From the NCBI GenBank assembly GCA_001574975.1, contig KQ965736.1, positions 600,910-664,909 on the forward strand: DNA of 64,000 nucleotides, read 5' to 3'. This document shows positions 50,037 through 61,368 of this stretch, in pieces. The notes under the pieces were generated by a model, which was given only the letters and a program-made list of their open reading frames with translations, did no database searches and had not been told where the DNA came from. How positions within the stretch are numbered: the stretch's first letter is position 1; each line of letters opens with the position of its first letter. The DNA is from Gonapodya prolifera JEL478 (taxonomy: Eukaryota > Monoblepharomycota > Monoblepharidomycetes > Monoblepharidales > Gonapodyaceae). Position numbers and translations under genes: made by a program.

Positions 50037-51380
50037 TTACTTCTTTGTTTGCTTCTTGGTGGCTTTTACCTTGGCCGGACCAGGGGTGGGCAACTTCGGT
50101 GCTGGGCCTTTGCTCTGTTGTACCAAACTTTGTCCATTTACTCCCTTTAGGCATTCTGGACAGTACCAGGGGACCTCTTCGGGAGGGAGTTCGGTTTGGG
50201 ACAAAGCAACACAGTCGTCCGCTGTCAGAAGGAACAGGGGTATTAAGAAAAGGCCGCACAATCCACTTGGAAGTCTGGATTTACCGTGGAACCATCGTTC
50301 ACATGTGTCGCATTGAATCAGGGGAAGGTCGGGGTTCTCCGGCCTTTTGCACAAGCAATACTTGGGGAGTTCGGTCTCAAATGCACCGGCGAAGAGTTAT
50401 TATGGGTTCTGGTCGATAAACTTAGAAAGGTCTCACCAAAATTTGACGTTTCATGGCGGAGTACTCCTCCCGCCAATAGAGCCCTTGTCCAGTTAGATTA
50501 CTCTCTGCACCAGCAACCAAGTGGACGATGTGGGAAGGCCCGATGACACTTGCAACTGTGATAGCTTGAGTATGCACTGGAAAACTCTTCAATTATGTGC
50601 ATCCAACGACTCACCATGAACTCGGTCCGTGTGGTCAACGCATCTCAACAGTTCTTTGTGCCCGTGATGAGGTCTGGTACACAAAGAAATGAGGAACTCC
50701 TACGTGAGTTGCTACGGCACCATCTCACCGTTTACCACCGTCGATCTCGTCGGGACGATAGAACCTTGAATTGTCAACGTAATGTTCAGTGATGCAGAGA
50801 AACAACAAAATCGAGCGCTGTTCGAAAAATACCATCTCACTGTCAGGTATACATTCCGTCTGTCGTTTTTTGTGGCTGTAATTGCCAAACGAATAACCAA
50901 TTTGCCTTAAGACGGAGAAATTCAAAGACTCACCTTGAATTCGCAGAAGCTCCCCATGATGTGGCTCTGTTCCGGTCGATTCAATGGCAAGATTATCCCG
51001 AAGTTTGTATTCGTGGTTATCCACTTGTTTCCAGTGTGATTCGTGGAAAGATTTCAGAAAATTTCTGAGTTTCAACAGCGAGTTTTTTATCCGCATAGCT
51101 TTGTTTTCGAGTACTCACATATAATGGACTTGTAGTCAAACAGTTCTGCATCCGCTGGAGGGGTTAGCTTGAACGGTATGTTCGATTGATCCTGTGATGT
51201 TTGATTCGCATCTGCGTCGTCATCGGGGCCGACCGAAAGACGCCGTTTGTTGCTCGTATGCTGTGCAGCATCCTCAGCGCCGTTCATATTTGGGAATTCT
51301 GGTCCCTGTTTGCGGGTGTGGCAAGTGAGTGCCCCGGGTCCTGTGGTCAATTCCACCTCAAGCAACTCACCAAATGCCAT
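50037..51380 (-). CDS. PHD-finger protein
   Basis: The C-terminal exons encode a complete PHD finger: YCLCKRPENPDLPLIQCDTC, then ERWFHG, an intron (about 50222-50260), then ADDCVALSQTELPPEEVPWY and CPECLKG. The spacing C-x-C...C-x2-C...H...C...C-x2-C fits a zinc-binding histone-tail reader. A Lys-rich tail (VKATKKQTKK) ends at 50037. Upstream exons give LRQIGYSFGNYSHKKRQTE, RIKNSLLKLRNFLKSFHES and an acidic region with NKRRLSVGPDDDADANQ. The first possible ATG is at 51380; the alternative MNGAEDAAQ starts at 51287. The N-terminal half matches no family I recognise. Probable nuclear chromatin reader (inference from the PHD finger). Confidence 0.7.
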
Positions 51381-52183
51381 TGTTTTGCTTGAAGGTTTTC
51401 AGCAACGCCGCGCGCAAACAAGCGGATCGCGAAACGCCACTGAAATACGGCGACGGCGACGATCTCGGCTTGCGGTTCAGTCTCATTGATTGTGGTCCTA
51501 TAAACTAAGAGATTGGTCCCATAGAACGGAGAAGTCGAAGGACCAATAAACTGCATCGGGGTAGGGACCGGGGGGTGTGGGGTTAGTTTTCAACAACCTG
51601 GGGGGAAACGCGGAACTAGTTTTGGCTCACTGCTGACGAAAGGTTCGCCGCTACTGTAGATATATTTTAGGTGTTCTGTGTGAATATTTGAGCATTTGAA
51701 TGAACGGTGCACATATCGCTTGCACAATGAACGCGATATTGACAACGCGCAATTTCGCGCATTCTACTGTTTGGTGTTCACCATGATCACCAGCCCCTGG
51801 CTGCTTTACCTCCCAGTACCTTGCAATAACACAGTATCTCCTCGTATCAATTTGATGGATAACAGCGAAGTGTCTCGTTAGCCGCAGGAACAGGTGCGGT
51901 TGGGGTTGCGAATGGTCAGAACCAACCACGTCCTCATCCGAAGATGACCAAAAAATGAGGCTTTCGGTGGTGTGAATGACTCCAAGTATATGATTTCGTC
52001 AGAATTCGCGTGAGTCACTTCAATGGCACGGGCCCTCTCGTGGCTGTGGAGGCATCGCGAGCGGATTTTTGTTGGTTGAGCTCACGGAGGATCAATTGAC
52101 GGAGAGTTATCAAACTGCGTGGACGGAACGACATCACAGGAATCACGTGATTGACGGTAAGTTTTCGGGTTGATTGCGATGCG
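51381..52183. promoter_or_regulatory. Long divergent intergenic region, PHD-finger and aspartokinase genes
   Basis: About 800 bp between divergent starts, the largest divergent gap in the window. TGAGTCACTTC at about 52011 is a good Gcn4-type (TGACTCA/TGAGTCA) element about 170 bp before the aspartokinase start, consistent with general amino-acid control (inference). GTAAGT at 52159, just before the start, could mark a 5' UTR intron. No coding gene seen. Confidence 0.45.
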
Positions 52184-55063
52184 ATGGGGGCTGCGTCGAG
52201 ACCAACTTTTGGGCTCGAGATGGCAACACCGGGCGACTTCGCCGCGAACCACGTTGACGAACCGACACACGAGACTCATTTTCCTGAGCCGCCTCCGCTG
52301 GCTGCCCCACTGCCGCGAGTCGTCGGCGACTTGCTGGCTGTGTCACCCTTGGCAATACATGTCAATGGAGATTCGTCGCCCCCTTTTGTGGTGCCATCCA
52401 CACCGCCCGTGACGATTCCACATCCCAATCCTTATCCGAGACACGGACACAGGGAATCGGAGTTACCAGAGCCCGAGACGCCTCCCCTTCCTTTGACGTC
52501 TGCTCCTGCATCGCTCTCCGCTAACCCCAGCTCCGTGCCTGTGCCCGCGCAGTCGTCCTCAAGGCAGGACCCACCATCTCCTGCGACGTCGCCCTCGCTG
52601 TCTCAGTGGGAAGATTCTCTATCGTACTCCGTCTCCCCACGCTCCTTCCCTGCCTCGTTTTCGGCATCCGCATCCCGCCCAAACCATTCATCCTCGTACA
52701 TTTCCCGAGTTCCTGACATGCTCGCCGCTCGCTCTTCCGCCGCCGCCGCCGCGTCGGATGCTGCCACGAATGGTGCACTAGTGAATGGAACTGCAGGACC
52801 GAACCCCTGGGTCATTATGAAGTTTGGTGGAACATCCGTGGGCACGGCCGAGAGGATGTCTCAAGTTGCTGAGATCATCAAGTGAGTTTTGAGCTATGGG
52901 CTCTCGTGCCCTCGAGGGTGTGGAGTGTGTTCCGTGCAAAACGCACCGGATTAGTGTTCGCCCCGTCCCAAAGACTATCCGCCGTCACACACGGACTCTC
53001 CTCCACCTTTCCCCTCGTGCCAATTTTTCTCACGGTGGCTACATGCTTACACCATTTGATTTGATTCTGACGTTTGTCTCTCCTACGCAGAGACACTGCG
53101 GCCTCTCGCCGCCCAGTCGCGGTCCTCTCGGCTATGTCCAGTTACAAAAAATCTGAAGGAACCACATCACGGTGAGTGATTGACATGACAATTCCGCACA
53201 ATTGCCTCCCACCACCACCAACATTTTGACAACATCCCTTATCTTTTGTCTTACCCCTCATGCCGAAGCCTTCTCGACTCGACTACCCTCCTCCTTCCTC
53301 CCAACCCCCCTCGATCGTGGTCCCATCTCGTAGAGGCTATCGAACGGGATCATCTTGCTGCTGTTCGAGGCGGTGTGTCTGAACCCGAAGAGCGAGAAAA
53401 GTGCGAGGAGATGGTCAAGGCGGAGCTTGCGAGATTAAGAGGGTTCTTGGAGGCTGCGGAGGTGCGTTTCGATCCTCGATGATAACAGCTGCCAGTCGTG
53501 TGGGCAATAGCGATGAGAGAAGATTCGGTGTAACCAAGCATTTCTCGCGCTGTGGTGGAAACGGTGTCTCTGGAAACATTCAGTCCGTTCCAGTAATTCT
53601 AACCCTCCTTTCCCACAGACCATTGGCGAAATCACCCCGCGGTCTCGGGACATCGTTATCTCGGCCGGCGAGAAACTGTCTGCTCTTATTTTCACGTCCG
53701 TTCTCCGCTCCCGCGGCGTGCCAGCTTTGTACGTCAACTTGGAGCGTGTTGTAGACAAGCAATTTGGCGATGGGAACGGCGGTGGTGTCGACCAGGGATT
53801 CTATGATTACGTGGCCAAACGTCTCGGAGATCTTGTCAGGGTAGTCGAGGAGGGGTGTGTGCCGGTGCTTACAGGTTGATACCCCGAATTGTTGAGTCGT
53901 CGGTGCGGTTGTCTCACATATTTTCTTCCGTTTTTTTTTTTGCATACTGGACCAGGCTACCTTGGTCCTGTCCCCGGCTCCATCCTCACCACCATCGGTC
54001 GTGGATACACAGACCTCACTGCCGCACTTTGTGCAGTCGGAATCGGCGCTGAGGAGCTGCAGATATGGAAGGAGGTGGACGGAATCTTCACTGCTGATCC
54101 GCGAAAGGTGCCTCTTGCCAGGCTATTACCCTACATCTCTCCCGAGGAGGCGGCAGAATTGACGGTGAGTTGCTACGAAAGTGGAGGGATGATGTGTGAA
54201 GGGGGCATGATGAACGTTTTTAATTGACGTTCCTTGTCAGTACTATGGATCCGAAGTCATCCACCCCTTCACGATGGAACAAGTCATTCGGGCCTCTATC
54301 CCCATTCGCATCAAGAACACCTTCCACCCCGCCGGCCGCGGCACCGTGGTCCTCCCAGGACCCGATTCTGAGGCAAGGGCAGCGGCTCTGGAGGAGTGCT
54401 TCTCTGCTCCCCACGTTGGTCCCGACGGTTCTCCCCTGCCGACTCACCGACCAAGCCGCCGGCACGCAACGGCGGTCACTATCAAAGATAATGTGACGGT
54501 TTTGAACGTGCACTCCAACAGGAAGAGTGTGAGCCACGGATTCTTCGCACACATTTTCAGAACGTTGGACAGACATGGAATCGTTGTGGATTTGATCTCA
54601 ACTAGCGAGGTCCATGTCAGTATGGCGCTGGGACCCAACGTCAAAGAGGCGAACTTGAAGGGTGCGTTGAGTGATTTGAAGAGACTTGGAACGGTGAGTT
54701 TTATTCGATGGGGTGGAATGACACGTATCTCATCTTAAACCCTCCCCTCCTCTCACCCACCCAACCATGCACCTCAACCGCCTTGAACCTCAGGTCGACG
54801 TCATAGCAGACATGGCCATTCTCTCTCTTGTCGGTCGACTCATGCGCCACATGGTGGGCATAGCTGGACGCATGTTCTCGGTCCTGGCTCAGCACAACGT
54901 GAATATCGAGATGATCTCCCAAGGAGCTTCGGAGATCAATATTTCGTGCGTCATTGAGCAAAACAGAGCGGCCGAAGCATTGAAGGCTGTACATGATGCG
55001 TGTGTTTTAGCGATCGGGTATGAGGACGGCTTGGATGAAGTGGATGTGGAGACGACTGTGTGA
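52184..55063 (+). CDS. HOM3: Aspartokinase with long N-terminal extension
   Basis: This enzyme phosphorylates aspartate at the entry to Thr/Met synthesis. The first in-frame ATG (52184) gives MGAASRPTFGLEMATPGDF. About 200 Pro/Ser-rich residues precede the catalytic core NPWVIMKFGGTSVGTAERM. The core continues over introns as RPVAVLSAMSSYKKSEGTT, EITPRSRDIVISAGEKLSAL and LGPVPGSILTTIGRGYTD. Then come KEVDGIFTADPRKVPLA and YYGSEVIHPFTMEQVI. Two ACT domains follow: ITIKDN-type VTIKDNVTVLNVHSNRKS, then VGRLMRHMVGIAGRMFSVLA with NVNIEMISQGASEINISCVI. The stop is at 55063. Yeast Hom3 starts almost at KFGGTS, so the extension is unusual. It lacks a clear mitochondrial presequence. Confidence 0.92.
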
Positions 55064-55357
55064 GGTCAAGGGGCGATTGTTGACAGCATTCATTGCACAA
55101 GAATGACACTGAGCATTGCGGACGGTCCACGTGGGCTGCCGCCCCCTAAGGTTTATAGTACATATAGCAAGGCACCATTGTCACACATGAACATGAGGCA
55201 ACATTGTGCAAGTGAACCTCGCTGCGATCCAGCAAGAGAGGAAGCGGACAGAACCAAAAGGCTAAATATTTGTCCTCTAGGGGGTGATAGTGTACATGCG
55301 TATATCCCGTGCATCAACTCAAAGAGATTACCAAAGTCTTGCAAAGAACGGTATTGA

Positions 55358-57135
55358 CTATCGCAGCGATTCTGCGAGCTCCTTCCCATTTTGAACACGT
55401 CCATCAAAAGAATTTGCCACTTCCCTCACGGCATCAACTAAATTTGTCAGACCCACGATGAAGTTGGCGTCCGGCTCGTCCCGTTCTGGACGTAGTGTTG
55501 AGTGCGAAAAGTCAATCACCCGAACATCAACTTGATCCCTCAAAGCCGTCACAGGACGTTCTCCGTTGCTACGCGCACCCCAAGAAACATTAAAGGGAAC
55601 AGATAAATCCTCAGGAGCCTCACTGGCGCCGGTTGCGTCCGTTATGGCTTGCTCTGACACAGGAGCGGAAGCGACAGAGATACAATCACTGTCGTCTGCA
55701 AGAGTCGACGGACGAGACGACGTTGAGGTTGGGGTCAGTGGAGACGGTTGGGTTGATGTTGAGGGGTCGACGTGGATGTTCGAGTATATAGGTGCGAAGT
55801 AGTCGGCGGAGGAGTTGGTGGTTGCACCTTGCGTCACAAGATGCGGGGATGGTCGAGGCGGGACGGGCTGTGGATGTACGGAATCTGGACCCGAGACAGT
55901 GGATCGCGTTCCCACGGTCTTCGAGTTCTCAACGGGAACTCCTTTTAATTGCACAGGAAACTTCAAACTGTCCTCGAACTCCGAAATACTCTGCGTGCGT
56001 CCCGAATGTTCTCCTTCAGCGTCATCAGGAAGACGCCCCGCATTCATCATATGTGACCCGGTGTCATCGTCCTCTCCATCAAGGTCACCCTCAAACACCA
56101 CAAGGGCCGAAGTGCTGTAAAGCCTTAGTCCAGGTGTTGACTCTACCGCCGTCCGAATTTCCTCCAGTTTGTCGGCGACAAGGGAAGCATACCGTCCGTA
56201 CACGAGGGTTCCCGTGTGATCCGAGAAAAAGCGTCGAACACCGGCGACAAACGTGGACGGGGTTAAGGAGCGACCAAAGTGTTTGGAAAGGATAGAGTAG
56301 GACCGCGTAGATGGATCCCAAATCTAGCGAGTCAAACCGAATGTGAGTCAAGAATGGGCCTGAAGCAGTGGCACCGTTCTGGTGCACACGACACTCCCAA
56401 CCTCCCTTGCAATGTTATCCTCGCGTTACACCAGCAAAATCGCCAGCTCCCGCTTCCATTGTCACTTTCGCCTTGGAAATTTTCCAGTAAATTGCCACGC
56501 ACCTTCGCCCCAGTAAGTCTCACGCCCAAAGTCCCAGACGTTGTCGTTCTCGAGTACTCCTCCATCCTGCGACGCTTTTCTTCAGATGCATCGTCGCCGT
56601 ACAGCCGAAACCCGAGCTTAAAATCGGCGAGGCATGGCCGCCGGAAGTTGCGAACAAGGTTCTCCATCACAACCGCCGGAAGGTCCGGGTGGTCCGGCAG
56701 GACGCACGTGCCAAAGAACGTGGGAATAAACGCGGTGAACGGGGTTGGAGATGCATGTGCAGGTAGGGGCAGGGATGGGGCGGGCGCGGACGCGGGGGAC
56801 GACCCAACGTCGCGGAGTCGTTGCAGGTGTAGGTAGAATTGGACCTCGGTTGCCGACGTCGGTTTCGCCAACGCCCCATCGGACAAGAGCACGACGCGGT
56901 CGTGGCCGGCGACCTGATGCTCGAACGGCACGTACATCTGCGAGACGGGCGATTCCATGCTGTTTGAATGAGGGCCGGGTTCAGATTCCATCGCGGCATC
57001 TGCGGTAATCCCCAGGGTTTCCGGTGCCGCAAACCAAGAACGAGCAGCGGTAGCCTCCTGGGGCGGGGCTCCACGGGGAACCATGGTAAAAAGGCTTGAA
57101 TTGTCTCCGTTCGATGTTCTCTCATTTTGTGGCAT
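55358..57135 (-). CDS. ARG82: Inositol polyphosphate kinase (IPMK/Arg82-like)
   Basis: The ATG at 57135 starts MPQNERTSNGDNSS. The IPK-family site PxxxDxKxG is present as RPCLADFKLGFRLYGDDAS, followed by EYSRTTTSGTLGVRLTGAK. An intron (GTGCGT...GCTAG, about 56325-56515) leads to IWDPSTRSYSILSKHFGRSL, then VRRFFSDHTGTLVYGRYASL and STSALVVFEGDLDGEDDD. About 150 disordered residues follow. The second catalytic element is VDVRVIDFSHSTLRPE, where animals and yeast have IDFAHT. The end, SFDGRVQNGKELAESLR, stops at 55358. IPMKs make IP4/IP5 from IP3 and can act in transcription. The gene lies only 81 bp downstream of the next gene's stop, on the same strand. Confidence 0.83.
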
Positions 57136-57216
57136 AGCACCCACTTGTTCGGTCCACAGTTCACGTCACGTGAACACCTGGGAAGCTAAACTAGTACGTA
57201 TTGTAGTATTTCTTAA

Positions 57217-58498
57217 TTATAAATCAGATTTGAAGCCGGCTTCAAACGGTTCAAGAGTCGCTGGTCCGTCGTCTGCATCCGCCCCCTGCAATTTCGCCAA
57301 CTCCTGTCGCGCCTGCCATTTTCGGTAGTGTTTGTCGGTCTGCAAAAAGAAGTACGCATGTGATTTTCGGTTACGCTGGTGGGTAAGGGGAACGGCAATC
57401 TCACTCCGAAAACCAAGTCCCACACGACGAGAGAGGTTGCGTAGTTTCCCAGGTTCTTGTAATGGTGGAAGTCGTGCCACTCGGGAGGCGCGAGCACGTT
57501 CAGTGGGTTGTACGGAATGCGGTACCCGATGTGGAGGTGCTGCGGAGTCGTGGAGATTAGAGCGACGGCGCACTTGGGTATGAAACAGAGACTCACTGCA
57601 TCAATAAAAGTCCCCATGATCAACCAAAGCATGTATTCGAACAAGTTGAGTCGAGCGAGCATGGCAGATAACTGTTTGAAAGGTTAGGTCGGGACAATGA
57701 AACGACAGAACGTCAGCACAAAGGGTGTCACCCACATTTCCTATCACCATGATTCCAAAACTTTCCTCCCAATCATTCCAGGACGTCGCACCGACGTTGG
57801 TGACCTTAAACTCGTGATGCTTCTTGTGGTAGAGCTTGTACCAAGAGGGAACTTCGTGCCTAAGAGGTGCAGACGTCGTTGGGGTTCGCCCTGGAACCGT
57901 GACGTAGTTGCGCAACTCACAATGCACGATGTCTAATGTAGTCGAAGAGGTCGTTCAGGATGTACGTGAGTGCGAGCTTGCCGATCGTGACTTTGAATGG
58001 GGAAAATTCCGTGAGGCTGTTAAGGCGAGTCAACCTCGGGAAGCAGACGCAGACAATGCAGCTCACACGTACTTTTGTCTTCCATAGAAGAACATCCAAT
58101 ACGCAAGCGCCATCCTCGCTGCCCCCATGAAAGGAGGAGGGGGCGTCGTGAGCCCAGTCCAGACACGAACGTTGAGGTCCGCGGGAGCCCATTTCCCGGG
58201 ATGCAGCTTGTAGCGGTCCAGCAAGTGGTTGCGGTCGATGTATCGCCAGAGCAGGAATCCCGGCCAGAAGAATGACTTTTTGAGTTGGACGGCGGGAAGA
58301 GTGAGGAGGGGACACGATGCCATGTTTATTCAAGCAACATACGTGAAACGCAACCTGAGCACACGTTACGTGGACGATGCACTGTGCGATCGCCGAACCA
58401 GTGTACGGGGTGAGTGATTCCAAAAACTTGGAGACAAACGATGTCCAAGACTGGCCGAACGTGTCGAACCCGGCGGATAGGGATGAAAGCACAGGCAT
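57217..58498 (-). CDS. Sterol desaturase / fatty-acid hydroxylase family protein
   Basis: The ATG at 58498 gives MPVLSSLSAGFDTFGQSW. A 68-nt intron (GTATGT...AAAAG) joins QVAFH to SFFWPGFLLWRYIDRNHLL, so the ATG at 58323 is intronic. Membrane exons include PPPPFMGAARMALAYWMFFY and KLALTYILNDLFDYI. All three di-iron His boxes are present: HRALH, restored across an intron (CATT|GTGAGT to AG|GCAC); HKKHH in YKLYHKKHHEFKV; and WHDFHHYKNLGNYATSLV. The C-terminus GFKSDL ends at 57217. It is an ER-type hydroxylase or desaturase of the ERG3/ERG25/SUR2 superfamily; which lipid it acts on cannot be told. Highly spaced short introns. Confidence 0.82.
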
Positions 58499-59098
58499 CG
58501 GTGCGGAGTCAGGACGGATGTCCTTGCGACAAGGAAAACGACGCTGGATGCGGGATCGACAATTACAGCCTTCGGCACCGCAACCGCCGTGTCACTTCAG
58601 AAGTTCCGATCACGGTCTACGGCCGCAATCAATATTCATTCCACTCGTCGCCTTCATAAAACCCAGGGAACTGCGTCTGTTTGGTAACGATGGGCTCCAA
58701 CTTCCACTGCAAAGGTGATGGGGGGGAAAAAAAAGTAATGGTACTGTTTCAACGAAGTAAGCCCACTCTGCGGCGCAAGTTTCATCCATCGCTTGCTCAT
58801 GAATCAAGTGCAATGTTGTAATTTTGGGGATGAAACCGATACTGATGATTGGTGTTTGGGTGAATTTCTTGGATTCACCCGGTCCAGCACACGGAATCTC
58901 TGCAACCTGAAACTGTCGTGGATTTCGGGCGATTGCAGGTCATTTGGCAAGACCACAACCTGAGCCTCTTTCCTCGACGCAATCGTACCGTCTCCTCTCT
59001 GCCCCGTAGTTTTGGACTGACTCCAGCACCGCGAGGCGAGGTCCCAAGACTTGCAGGCCACCGACTCCCACGAGACGAGCCAGGGAAACGCACTCGTG
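58499..59098. promoter_or_regulatory. Divergent intergenic region, hydroxylase and OTU genes
   Basis: 600 bp between starts at 58498 (minus) and 59099 (plus). ORFs here on either strand lack motifs and codon structure. Probably promoters and 5' UTRs. Confidence 0.35.
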
Positions 59099-61090
59099 AT
59101 GGCGTCGCGCGTCGGTCCTTCAGGACTGACGTTATCTCTGAAACCCCCAATGGGCAATGGGAGTTCGAACCAACCTCGCTCCCCCTCCGAGTCCACCGCG
59201 CGGGACTCTCCGCTCTCTAGCGCTACGTATTCTGACGCGACGGCCGGGTCGGTGTCGGCGCTCACCTCACACTCACCCTTCCCCCACGGAATGGAGGAGA
59301 TCGGAAAACCAGAGGCCGTTCAACCAGGATACGCGCTGCAAACGATGGATGTTGACGTTGGAGCATCGAAGAGTCTCCTGATGGCTTCCGCCGTTGGACT
59401 CTCTGCCACTGTGACGCCTCCCCCTGGAACAGGAACGGGAACCGCCTCGGCGACCCCTCCGAACCGTTTGACGCCGACGTTCAACTCGTTTGACGAGTAC
59501 TCTGCGAACGCGCTCCTCTCGTCCTCGGGCAACTTTGACTTTTCGGCGCTGGAGCGGTTCGACAAGCTGGACGCGAAGCTGGAGGCGGATATGTGGGAGA
59601 AGCGCAGATGGAAGGTACTCAAGGTGCCCGAGGACGGGAATTGCTTCTGGCGGTGTCTTGCCTATTGGGTCTGGTGCGTCTCTCTCTCTCTCCCTCTCGT
59701 GCCTTCGAAGGAGAATCGTCCGCTGACCGCTTGAGACACATTACCCTGACTCTCCTGATCCCCCGCCACCTTTCACACCTCATTATAGGTCCGACATCAA
59801 CCTCTACGCCCGCGCGCGTAGCCTCGTTCTCCGCCACATGCTGCACCACCCATCGACCTACTCCCCCTTCGTGCTGGACAGCGAACCCTACGCCACCTAC
59901 TGCGCCCGCAAATCCCGGGAGCACCAGTACGCCAACCACGTCGAGGCCCAGGCCAGCGCCAACTATTTCGGCAGGACCGTCGATGTGTGGACGTACCCGT
60001 CGTGGGGCGGTGCAGCCGACGACGGGTTCTTGATGAGGCTGGAGGCCGGGACGGTGGAGCCGGAAAGCAGTAGCACCAGCGGCCAAGATGGAAGAGAAGG
60101 CGGCGGTGGGGGTGAGAGTGGGAGTGGGAGTGGGGTGTCGCTGAGAGTCGAGCGTGATGACGCAGCGATGGACGTGACGCTTCCTGCTGAATCCTCCCCC
60201 CCTCCGTCAATCATGGTACTTGCTTTTGTTGCCTTACCCTTGAACCAATCCCCCCTCTGACACAAACCTTCCCCACCCCCCTTTCCGGCGATAGGCGTGG
60301 ACGCCAGACTCTCCCCTCGCAGAATCCCTGGGTGCGCACCCGCGGCTACCTCCCCCGCCCCCGCTTCCCGACCTTGCCAACCTCGAACCGGGCCAAGGTG
60401 TGGACCGGTACCGGTACCCTGATGGGTCGGGACCCTTTCCGGAGGACGGAACTGTTCGCGTGGTGTACCAACGGAGCAATCACTACAACGTGTGAGTTTT
60501 GCCACGGGAAAATTCTTTGAGGGGTTGCCAAGCTTTTATTAAATTTACATCCCTGCCACCTGCCACCTGCCACCTGTAGGCTCCGTCCTGCCCTCCCCGA
60601 CGAACCTCCTCCCACTCTGGACCTTTCTTCCGCCGCCCTGAGGGGTACGCTGGAGCCCACAGGCGGAGCGGGCGCGTGGTCTGCCTGGCGGCAAAAATCG
60701 AGCTCCACGTCCGCTTCCGACAAGGACATGCAAGAGGCCATACGACTGTCCATGATGGAACAGTACAACCAACGGCGACCGTCCAACGCCTCATCCATGT
60801 CGCCCCCTTCTCGACCAACCACGCTGCCCTACTCAGGGTTCCCCTCCCCGCACCACGCCCTCCTTGGAAACGCGTCTTCGTCCTCCCTGCTGAATCCGTC
60901 GTCCCGCCGGCATTCGATGTCGCGAGGGACCGGAGCGAGCAGCGGAGTGGGTGGGGCTTCCCAGTTTGGACGGATCGGGGGTGGGGGTGGAGACGCTGGT
61001 CAAATGTCTACGTCGCCGGCGAAAAGCGTAGGAGGTGGAGGTGAAGGGAACAAGGGATCCGAGGGGGAGATTTTCGCGATGGAGCCGTGA
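59099..61090 (+). CDS. OTU-type cysteine protease (deubiquitinase)
   Basis: The ATG at 59099 gives MASRVGPSGLTLSLKPPMGN. A Ser/Thr-rich region of about 160 residues is followed by KRRWKVLKVPEDGNCFWRCL, with the OTU catalytic DGNC. An intron (about 59673-59788) leads to SDINLYARARSLVLRHMLHH, then YANHVEAQASANYFGRTVDV and WTYPSWGGAADDGF. After two more exons, EDGTVRVVYQRSNHYNV carries the catalytic His in NHY. A ubiquitin-interacting-like helix (DKDMQEAIRLSMMEQYNQ) follows, then a Ser/Gly-rich tail to 61090. The domain order OTU-UIM is typical of deubiquitinases. About 90 disordered residues split the OTU fold, which is longer than usual. Three introns; the third contains a GCCACCT tandem repeat near 60550-60580. 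Confidence 0.83.
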
Positions 61091-61303
61091 CGGCCTTGTG
61101 TGTGCTGAAGCGTCTGCGACGTCGCCACTGTATTTAATCACGGTATCATATCACTGAATTGTTATTAGACTGTTGAGAGGCTTCACTTTCCCAGTTTGAA
61201 GTGGTTGCCGCTGGCCTGCAAACCTTTTTTCGGCGCAGAGGATTTGCCGCGCCGTTTGCACGTCTTGGCACGAACATCTTGGCATTCTTGGCTACACAAC
61301 TAG

Positions 61304-61310
61304 TATAAAA
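61304..61310 (+). promoter_or_regulatory. TATA box of the CipC-like gene
   Basis: TATAAAA at 61304-61310 sits about 59 bp before the ATG at 61369, inside a TAGTATAAAAGGG context. Well-placed; suits an inducible, highly expressed small gene (inference). Confidence 0.6.
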
Positions 61311-61368
61311 GGGACCGGTCCAGCTAGCTTTGAGCGATTTCACATTCTTGAATCATCGATCGATAATC

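Noticed and set aside
58063-58323. Hydroxylase start at ATG 58323 (MASCPLLTLP)
   Set aside because: The stretch has a good donor before it and AAAAAG after it. Removing it joins QVAFH to SFFWPGF and gives a better N-terminus.
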